Position numbers and translations under genes: made by a program | In this document: one piece after another, positions 6,480 through 11,944 of the stretch | Position numbering within the stretch: the first letter of the stretch is position 1 | How the letters are laid out: each line of letters begins with the position of its first letter | Notes under the pieces: model-generated | Database searches by the model: none | What the model was told of the DNA's origin: nothing | The model's input: only the letters and a program-made list of their open reading frames with translations | Assembly: GCA_002450925.1 (NCBI GenBank) | Contig: DKAU01000140.1 | Span: forward strand, 1-13,427 | Origin: Thiobacillus sp. UBA6918 | GTDB taxonomy: Bacteria; Pseudomonadota; Gammaproteobacteria; Burkholderiales; Thiobacillaceae | DNA: 13,427 bases | Reading direction: 5' to 3'

Positions 6480-6988
6480 AATTCCGCCACATCATCCTTG
6501 GCTCGGCATTAATAGCAACCTTGGCAGCCGTGTTCTGGCCTACAGAGCATCAGGACGAGGAACTTGGTGTCGTTGAACCCGTGCCCCGCACTACACCTGC
6601 TGTAGAAGCCGAGGGAGGCAAGGATGCCGTTAAGGATTTGCAGTCATCCTCAGACAGGTTGGGCGAAGAGGATGGTACACATCGTTTTGAGCCAAAGATC
6701 ACGGCAAATCTTTTTCCTCGTCAAACTTGGGTGCCACCACCACCTCCGCCTCCAAAGCCACCACCACCTCCGCCACCTTCTCCACCCCCATTGCCTTTCA
6801 AGTATCTGGGCCGTTGGTCCGAGGCGGATGGCATGGTGATATTCCTAGCCCAGGGCAATAATGTGCTGCGTATTCGCGGTGGCGAAGTTCTGCCTGGCGG
6901 CTGGTATGTGGATGAAGTACAGAAAAACGCAGTGGTGTTCACTTATCAATCTCTCAACATGCAACGAACCTTAGGAATCTCGCCATGA
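6476..6988 (+). CDS. PilP/GspC-like periplasmic linker protein with polyproline tract
   Basis: This 170-residue protein has an N-terminal membrane helix (about 5-21, HIILGSALIATLAAVFW) that could anchor it in the inner membrane. An acidic disordered stretch follows, then a proline tract at residues 87-107 (seven Pro, Lys, seven Pro, Ser, three Pro, Leu, Pro). A C-terminal beta domain follows (FKYLGRWSEADGMVIFLAQGNNVLRIRGGEVLPGGWYVDEVQKNAVVFTY). FKYLGR..., an 'xxVxxGDxL'-like turn and the final hydrophobic strand are the homology-region pattern of PilP and GspC, which contact the N0 domain of the secretin. The polyproline segment probably spans the periplasm as a stiff rod. Both ends overlap neighbouring genes by 4 bp (ATGA). 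Confidence 0.72.
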   Translation: MKFRHIILGSALIATLAAVFWPTEHQDEELGVVEPVPRTTPAVEAEGGKDAVKDLQSSSDRLGEEDGTHRFEPKITANLFPRQTWVPPPPPPPKPPPPPPPSPPPLPFKYLGRWSEADGMVIFLAQGNNVLRIRGGEVLPGGWYVDEVQKNAVVFTYQSLNMQRTLGISP

Positions 6989-8976
6989 AACAGGCAGCCC
7001 TGATCGCACTTGTCGTTATTTCCATTGCAGGCTGCGCCAACGACCGCGCCTACCGAGAAGGTCAGCGCTTGTTAGCCGAAGGTAAAAACGAGGAAGGTAT
7101 CAAATCTCTGGAACAGGCAGTCATCGAAGAACCCGGCAACGCCCAGTATCGAACGGCACTGCTACGAAGCCGCGAGGACTATTTGAAAAAACATTTGGTT
7201 GCAGGCGATGCAGCGCTCAATACCGGACGGTTGGACGAGGCGGAATCACAATTCAAGAGCGTGCTGAGAATGCACCCGGAGAATACTCAGGCCACCGCTG
7301 GTCTTGCTGCCATTGAAACCCGCAAGCGCAACGTGAAACTGCTCTCTGAAAGTGAAGAGGCTATTAAAAAGGAGGAATTTGAATTGGCTCGGGTAAAGCT
7401 GCGAACAGTCCTTGCTCAGCAGCCTGATCATGCCGAAGCATTGCAGTTAATGAAACTGCTTGATGAGAAAAGCGGACGCACACGTGGGGTTGAGTTTCCG
7501 CAATTGGCAACTTCACTTCGTCGGTCAGTTACTCTCGAATTTCGTGATGCGCCACTGAAGTCTGTTATGGATGCCATCGCACGTCAGGGCGGATTCAATA
7601 TTGTTTTTGACAAGGACGTGCGTCTTGACCAGAGAACGACCGTTTTTGCCAAGGACACTGTGCTGGTTGATGCCATGGACATGCTGCTCGCTACCAATCA
7701 ACTGGATCGCAAGGTACTGAACCAAAACACCATGCTCATTTATCCCAACGTGCCTGCCAAACGCAAGGATTATGAGGATGTCGTGGTGAAAAGTTTTTTT
7801 CTCGCCAATACGGATGCCAAATCGACGGTGAACATGATCAAGACCATGGCCAAGATCAGGGATGTGTACATGGACGAGGGTCTGAACATGGTCATGGTGC
7901 GCGACACTCCGGAAGCTGTACGCCTTGCCGAGAAACTGATCAAGGTTGCCGACCGGCCCGAGCCGGAAGTGATGCTCGAAGTCGAGATCATGGAAGTCAA
8001 ACGCAACCGGCTGCTGGAATTGGGCGCGCAATGGCCGACGCAGTTGTCCTTGCTCAGTCTCAGGGACATAGACACTGTTACTACTTCCAATGGGGTTACA
8101 GTCGCCACCACAACGACGCAAACGGCTCAGCAACTAACACTGGATTCGCTCAAGAACATCGATTCGTCCAAGGTGGGTGTTTCTCCCAACCCGACCCTCA
8201 ATTTCCGTGGCGAGGACAGCGACGTCAATCTGCTTGCCAATCCCCGCATCCGGGTGAAGAACAAGGAAAAGGCCAGGATACACATCGGCGACAAGGTGCC
8301 GGTCATTACCTCAAACACCACTTCCACAGGAGTAGTCTCCGAGTCGGTATCCTATCTGGACGTGGGGCTCAAGCTGGATGTCGAGCCGCAGGTGCATCTT
8401 GAAGGGGACGTTGCCATCAAGGTAGGACTGGAGGTGTCGAACATTGTGCGGGAGATCAAGAGCGGCACCGGCACGCTTACCTATCAACTTGGCAGCCGCA
8501 ATGCCAATACCGTACTCCGACTCAGGAATGGCGAGACGCAGGTCCTTGCCGGACTGATTTCCGATGAAGATAGAAGCAGCGCAAACAAGTTCCCTGGACT
8601 GGGCGATCTGCCACTGCTCGGACGGCTGTTTTCCAACAATCGCGACGAGAACAACAAGACGGAGATCGTGCTGCTCATTACGCCTCGCATTATCCGCAAT
8701 GTGGAGCGCCCGGAATTGAGTGATGCAGAGTTCTTCGCCGGCACAGAAAATAATATTTCCGACCAGCCGTTGAGGTTGCGTCCTGCGGCGCCCAGCACAA
8801 CCACAGGCAACGATAAAGAAATTTCTTCACCTACGCCTGCAACTTCACGCAGGGGCTTGTTTGGTGGCCGAGGGGCATCTCAGCAGGAGAGCACGCCTTC
8901 GCAAGAGGTTTCTGATAAGCAAATGTCCGATAACGCAGCACAGGCAGAACAACCGGCACAGCAGTCCGAACGATAG
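6985..8976 (+). CDS. Lipoprotein secretin with N-terminal TPR-like repeats (GspD/MshL family)
   Basis: This 663-residue protein would be the multimeric outer-membrane channel of the apparatus. The N-terminus has a lipoprotein signal (IALVVISIAGC, lipobox Cys17, followed by Ala), so it is probably lipidated and sent to the outer membrane. Residues about 20-160 are helical TPR-like repeats (GQRLLAEGKNEEGIKSLEQA; GDAALNTGRLDEAESQFKSVL). An N0/STN-like domain follows (about 181-253, VTLEFRDAPLKSVMDAIARQ), then an N1-type domain (about 264-325). The secretin core runs from about 328 to 570 and has VNLLANPRIRVKNKEKARIHIG, GLKLDVEPQV and the signature NKFPGLGDLPLLGRLF. The last 90 residues are low-complexity and Ser/Gln-rich. 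AGGAA (6973-6977) precedes ATG 6985, which overlaps the previous stop. Confidence 0.92.
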   Translation: MKQAALIALVVISIAGCANDRAYREGQRLLAEGKNEEGIKSLEQAVIEEPGNAQYRTALLRSREDYLKKHLVAGDAALNTGRLDEAESQFKSVLRMHPENTQATAGLAAIETRKRNVKLLSESEEAIKKEEFELARVKLRTVLAQQPDHAEALQLMKLLDEKSGRTRGVEFPQLATSLRRSVTLEFRDAPLKSVMDAIARQGGFNIVFDKDVRLDQRTTVFAKDTVLVDAMDMLLATNQLDRKVLNQNTMLIYPNVPAKRKDYEDVVVKSFFLANTDAKSTVNMIKTMAKIRDVYMDEGLNMVMVRDTPEAVRLAEKLIKVADRPEPEVMLEVEIMEVKRNRLLELGAQWPTQLSLLSLRDIDTVTTSNGVTVATTTTQTAQQLTLDSLKNIDSSKVGVSPNPTLNFRGEDSDVNLLANPRIRVKNKEKARIHIGDKVPVITSNTTSTGVVSESVSYLDVGLKLDVEPQVHLEGDVAIKVGLEVSNIVREIKSGTGTLTYQLGSRNANTVLRLRNGETQVLAGLISDEDRSSANKFPGLGDLPLLGRLFSNNRDENNKTEIVLLITPRIIRNVERPELSDAEFFAGTENNISDQPLRLRPAAPSTTTGNDKEISSPTPATSRRGLFGGRGASQQESTPSQEVSDKQMSDNAAQAEQPAQQSER

Positions 8977-8997
8977 TGATCGAATGTTGACCCAGGA

Positions 8998-9480
8998 ATG
9001 CTGATTGCCGGACGCCCAAAGGGCTTCACTCTAATCGAGCTTGTCATCGCCGTTGCAATCGTGGCGGTATTGGCGCTTCTCGCTGCGCCGCTCATGGAAG
9101 TGACCGTGCAGCGCCAGAAGGAGCAGGAACTTCGAACCGGCCTGCGCAAGATACGAACCGCAATCGATGACTACCATCAGGCCGTGCTCGACAAGCGTAT
9201 TCAAGTGGCGGCAGATGCCAGCGGCTATCCGCCTGATCTTGAATCGCTCGAAAAAGGCGTGCCCGATATCACCAAGCCAGATTTGAGCAAGATCTATTTT
9301 TTGCGTCGTTTGCCGCGGGATCCCTTCTTCCCGGACCCGAATGTTTCTGCCGAAGTCACTTGGGGCAAGCGCAGCTATGAGAGTCCTCCGGATTCTCCAC
9401 ATGAAGGCGAAGACGTATTCGACGTGTATTCGCTTTCAGAGAAAACCGGATTGAATGGCGTACGCTACAGGCAATGGTAA
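8998..9480 (+). CDS. Pseudopilin (GspG-like), second in operon
   Basis: This is a 160-residue pseudopilin. Its leader MLIAGRPKG is followed by FTLIELVIAVAIVAVLALLAAP with Glu at +5, the prepilin peptidase signal and membrane helix. The stretch QRQKEQELRTGLRKIRTAIDDYHQAV is typical of a pseudopilin helical stem. The C-terminal domain has LRRLPRDPFFPDP, VTWGKRSYESPPD and DVYSLSEKTGLNGVRYRQW. ATG 8998 is the only standard start between the in-frame stop at 8977 and the signal sequence. AGGA lies directly against it, so the binding site is poor and initiation may depend on translation of the secretin 21 bp upstream. Its stem and the YSLSE segment resemble the pseudopilin at 9852, which suggests the two are paralogues. 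It is probably a minor or accessory pseudopilin. Confidence 0.88.
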   Translation: MLIAGRPKGFTLIELVIAVAIVAVLALLAAPLMEVTVQRQKEQELRTGLRKIRTAIDDYHQAVLDKRIQVAADASGYPPDLESLEKGVPDITKPDLSKIYFLRRLPRDPFFPDPNVSAEVTWGKRSYESPPDSPHEGEDVFDVYSLSEKTGLNGVRYRQW

Positions 9481-9493
9481 GGAAGGCAAGGTG

Positions 9494-9865
9494 ATGCTCA
9501 GGAAAAAGGGATTTACGCTGATAGAGCTCCTCGTGGTGCTCGCCATCATCGCCACGCTGCTGGCGATTGCCGTGCCGCGTTACTTCAAGCATGTTGACCG
9601 CTCCAAGGAAGCCGTGCTGCACGAGAACCTTGCCGCAGTGCGAGATGCCATCGACCAGTACCATGCCGACAAGGGACAGTGGCCTGAATCCCTGCATAGC
9701 CTGGCGGACAGCCGCTATCTTCGTTCCGTGCCGGTTGATCCCATTACCGACAGTTCTAACACCTGGATCACCGTGTCTCCACCGGATGGCGGAGGGGGAG
9801 TGTATGACCTGCACAGTGGCGCCGAAGGTACGGCCAGCGACGGACGATCATATGGGGAGTGGTGA
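9494..9865 (+). CDS. Pseudopilin (GspG-like), third in operon
   Basis: This is a short pseudopilin of 123 residues. The leader MLRKKG is followed by FTLIELLVVLAIIATLLAIAVPRYF, a complete type III signal with Glu at +5. The stem VDRSKEAVLHENLAAVRDAIDQYHADKGQWPESLHSLADSRYL and the motif SVPVDPITDSSNTWITV are GspG-like. The end GGVYDLHSGAEGTASDGRSYGEW is the usual beta-sheet end of this group. ATG 9494 has AAGGAAGG (9479-9486) at 7 nt; the GTG just before it (9491) is possible and would add one residue. The start lies 13 bp after the previous stop, and its end overlaps the next pseudopilin gene by 14 bp. It lacks the C-terminal calcium-type loop of the first GspG, so it is more likely an accessory subunit. 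Confidence 0.88.
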   Translation: MLRKKGFTLIELLVVLAIIATLLAIAVPRYFKHVDRSKEAVLHENLAAVRDAIDQYHADKGQWPESLHSLADSRYLRSVPVDPITDSSNTWITVSPPDGGGGVYDLHSGAEGTASDGRSYGEW

Positions 9866-10385
9866 GCGGGGTTTCACCCTGCTGGGCCTGCTGTTTCTAA
9901 TCGCCGGCATGGGTGTTGCCATGGCCGCACTTGGCACCATGTGGCACACAGTCCTGCAGCGCGAGAAGGAACAGGAACTGCTGTTTGTAGGCGACCAATA
10001 CCGACGTTCAATCGAAAGCTTCTGGAATGCCTCGCCCAAGGGGCAGGAACGCCTGCCGAAGAATTTTAAGGAGCTGATTCAAGATCCGCGTTTTCCCAAC
10101 ACTGTGCGCCACCTGCGCAGACTGTACCAGGACCCAATGACGGGTTCGGTGGAATGGGGACTGCTGAAGGAGGAGGGCGGCGCAATCAGCGGGGTATACA
10201 GCCTATCAGAATCGGTACCCATGAAAGAGAAGGGTTTTCCATCGCGATACGCAGAATTCGAGGGGAAGAGGAGTTACAGGGAGTGGCAGTTCCGATTCAA
10301 AAACAGCAAGAGCGATACGGCCGCTGATAAAAAGGAATCATCAGAAAATGCGCCTTCTCCTTCAATAAAGGGCCGTATTCTGTAG
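9852..10385 (+). CDS. Divergent pseudopilin without Glu5
   Basis: This 177-residue pseudopilin-like protein starts at ATG 9852, inside the end of the previous gene (14-bp overlap) with no strong binding site, so coupling to the upstream gene is likely. The leader MGSGERG is followed by FTLLGLLFLIAGMGVAMAAL. The position of the conserved Glu at +5 is Gly, which is unusual for a major pilin and is the feature that marks the tip subunit GspK. The stem REKEQELLFVGDQYRRSIESFWNA and the region DPMTGSVEWGLLKEEGGAISGVYSLSES resemble the pseudopilin at 8998. The C-terminus is a charged, Ser/Lys-rich tail of about 25 residues. It is the last gene of the operon and may form the tip or initiate assembly. 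Confidence 0.85.
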   Translation: MGSGERGFTLLGLLFLIAGMGVAMAALGTMWHTVLQREKEQELLFVGDQYRRSIESFWNASPKGQERLPKNFKELIQDPRFPNTVRHLRRLYQDPMTGSVEWGLLKEEGGAISGVYSLSESVPMKEKGFPSRYAEFEGKRSYREWQFRFKNSKSDTAADKKESSENAPSPSIKGRIL

Positions 10386-10502
10386 ACGTGCCTTCTCAAT
10401 GAGTGGCTGGCACTGATGTAACATGTGCTCTGCATTACAGCCATCCAGATTTAGGTTTGTATGGACATCATTAAGCAATAAAGACTGATTTCAAGATTGA
10501 AT
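10386..10502 (+). other. Intergenic gap between operon and phosphatase gene
   Basis: This 117-bp gap has no hairpin that would end the secretion operon, so read-through into the phosphatase gene is possible. It contains TGATGTAACATGTGCTCT (10414-10431), 16 of 18 bases identical to 1393-1410 in front of gspG. It also contains ATTAAGCAATAAAGACTGAT (10470-10489), 18 of 20 identical to 11868-11887. No promoter can be assigned with confidence. Confidence 0.5.
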
Positions 10503-10988
10503 ATGCCAAGTGTTTTATTTGTCTGCATGGGCAATATCTGCCGTTCACCTATGGCAGAAGGGATTTTTCGCCGTGAAATAGGGAAAGCGGGACTGCAGGA
10601 TCATGTTTCTATCGATTCGGCAGGCACTCATAGCTACCATATCGGTAAGCCGCCCGACTCAAGGGCACAAACCGCAATCAGCAAGCGTGGCGTCGATATT
10701 TCTGGTTTGCGAGGCCGTCAGGTGGCGGATGCTGATTTCGGAAGGTTTGACTACATCCTGGCCATGGATGAGGATAATCTGGGTATTCTCAAACGCAATG
10801 CGCCTGCTAATGCGCATGAGAAGATTCGTTTGTTGCTGTCTTTTAGCAACAAATATCGCAATCAGGAGGTTCCGGATCCCTACTATGGCGGTGCACATGG
10901 TTTCGAGGAAAATCTCGACATGATTGAAGATGCCGTGCAGGGGGTGATCAGGGATATTCAAGACAGGTTGTCTGGAACAGCTCAGTAG
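10503..10988 (+). CDS. Low-molecular-weight protein tyrosine phosphatase
   Basis: This 161-residue cytoplasmic phosphatase removes phosphate from tyrosine residues of proteins; in exopolysaccharide loci relatives act on the BY-kinase (Wzb/EpsP), elsewhere they have other targets. The active-site loop is VCMGNICRSP, a C-x5-R-S signature with Cys8 as nucleophile and Arg14 binding phosphate. The general acid Asp125 is in the VPDPYYGG motif, followed by the two aromatic residues usual in this family. Length and the SAGTHSYHIGKPPDSRA segment are normal. I chose ATG 10503 because the fold begins there; a TTG at 10497 is in frame. The upstream ribosome site is weak. No kinase or polysaccharide gene is in the window, so the substrate is open. 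A strong terminator follows directly. Confidence 0.95.
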   Translation: MPSVLFVCMGNICRSPMAEGIFRREIGKAGLQDHVSIDSAGTHSYHIGKPPDSRAQTAISKRGVDISGLRGRQVADADFGRFDYILAMDEDNLGILKRNAPANAHEKIRLLLSFSNKYRNQEVPDPYYGGAHGFEENLDMIEDAVQGVIRDIQDRLSGTAQ

Positions 10989-11021
10989 AACAAAGCCGGA
11001 ACAATCCGGCTTTGTTTTTTT
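10989..11021 (+). terminator. Rho-independent terminator after the phosphatase gene
   Basis: AACAAAGCCGGA (10989-11000) and TCCGGCTTTGTT (11005-11016) form a perfect 12-bp stem around ACAA, and T residues continue to 11021. It begins right after the stop at 10988. On the minus strand the same hairpin lies 8 bp after the stop of the convergent dsbC-like gene, but has only a short T-run there, so it would be a weaker terminator in that direction. Confidence 0.93.
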
Positions 11022-11029
11022 AGGTGTGG

Positions 11030-11749
11030 TTATTTGCTGGGGGCTGGTACGTAAACGGTATCCAGCAATTCCTCAATGATGTTTGCATACATGGCGCCAT
11101 CCACGCGCATGTCATTCTCAAAGACAAGCACAGGCGTACTGTTGATTCCTGTCATCTCGGACAGGGCCAGGATGTCTTTAACCGGTGTGTGGCATTTGCC
11201 ATCACTGGATGGTTTCTGGCCAAGAATCATGTAATCAAGCAGCCCCTTGGTGCGATCCCCGGAACACCAGATTTCATTGGATCTTTGCATGGCTTCCGGA
11301 TGGATTTCCTGAAGAGGGTTCAGAAAGACATACGCAGTCAGGTCATCAAGCAGATAGAGTTCTCCCAGCAGGAGTTTCGAGAATGGACAGTCAGGATCTG
11401 AGAATACGGCTATCTTGCGCGTACCCTTTCCCCGGACTACCTTGACGGCCTTGTCGAGGGGAAGGCTGCCAAATTTGATTGTTCGTAGCGCATCAAGACG
11501 CTGCTCGGTCAAATTGGCCTGTGTCCTGGTTTCGACGAGCGGGCCGGGCATAAGGTACTCGCCTGTCTGGTCGGTGTAGAAAATCTTTCCGCCCGCGAGA
11601 ACTTCATAGAGACCCGCAATCGGAGTGGGCTGTATTGAGCTTACCTCGACAGTAGGGAATTGCTGTTTTAGGACATGCCGGATTTGGGCCTCATCAGCCA
11701 GGGATGTAGCAGCTGCAAGGCAAAACGACAAAGCCAGAATGCGTTTCAT
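11030..11749 (-). CDS. DsbC-family periplasmic thiol isomerase-like protein with CPFS active site
   Basis: This 239-residue secreted protein has a Sec signal peptide (MKRILALSFCLAAATSLADE, cleavage probably after Ala18). The N-terminal dimerisation domain of DsbC follows (about 20-80: IRHVLKQQFPTVEVSSIQPTPIAGLYEVLAGGKIFYTDQTGEYLMPG), then a thioredoxin fold. FSDPDCPFSKLL stands where DsbC has a CXXC motif: Cys121 is kept but the second Cys is Ser124 (codon TCG). Cys162 and Cys186, the second disulfide of DsbC, and the cis-Pro loop STPVLVF (Pro206) are present. GGAGG lies 6 nt before the ATG at 11749. Without the second active-site Cys it cannot act as a dithiol oxidase; a monothiol isomerase or glutathione-type role is possible. 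It is convergent with the phosphatase gene. Confidence 0.9.
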   Translation of the reverse strand: MKRILALSFCLAAATSLADEAQIRHVLKQQFPTVEVSSIQPTPIAGLYEVLAGGKIFYTDQTGEYLMPGPLVETRTQANLTEQRLDALRTIKFGSLPLDKAVKVVRGKGTRKIAVFSDPDCPFSKLLLGELYLLDDLTAYVFLNPLQEIHPEAMQRSNEIWCSGDRTKGLLDYMILGQKPSSDGKCHTPVKDILALSEMTGINSTPVLVFENDMRVDGAMYANIIEELLDTVYVPAPSK

Positions 11750-11896
11750 GTTTGGCCTCCTGACAAACGGAAGTTGGTTGTGTCTCACCACTTCTCTTTT
11801 TCAATATATGAAATTCATATCAAAAGACAAAAATATATTGTTCGGGGGGTGGGGTTTGACTGTGCTGATTAAGCAATGAAGGCTGATGGTGGGCAC
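11750..11896. other. Upstream region of the dsbC-like gene with a 15-bp palindrome
   Basis: This 147-bp gap contains ATATGAA-A-TTCATAT (11806-11820), a perfect palindrome around one base. It lies about 57-71 bp upstream of the dsbC-like start, where an operator or a promoter region could be. A G-rich run (GGGGGGTGGGG, 11844-11854) and the 20-base sequence shared with 10470-10489 (11868-11887) are also here. The dsbC-like promoter must lie in this interval because rne upstream ends in its own terminator, but no clear -35/-10 pair can be defended. Confidence 0.45.
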
Positions 11897-11925
11897 AAAA
11901 AAGGGGGCCTGTTGAAGGCCCCCTT
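11897..11925 (-). terminator. Rho-independent terminator after rne
   Basis: On the minus strand AAGGGGGCC (11925-11917) pairs with GGCCCCCTT (11909-11901) around a 7-nt loop, followed by a T-run ending at 11897. It starts 20 bp after the rne stop at 11945. A GC-rich 7-bp core plus U-tract is typical of a strong intrinsic terminator. Confidence 0.92.
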
Positions 11926-11944
11926 GCTTATCCCGGCGAATGAA

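Noticed and set aside
9567..9851. Longer N-terminus for the last pseudopilin from 9567
   Set aside because: The extra residues are out-of-frame translation of the preceding pseudopilin gene; the signal sequence FTLLGLL lies 7 residues after ATG 9852.
10408..10423. Sigma-54 promoter for the phosphatase gene (TGGCAC at 10408-10413)
   Set aside because: The -24 half is perfect, but the -12 position reads TAACA with no GC at the required distance.
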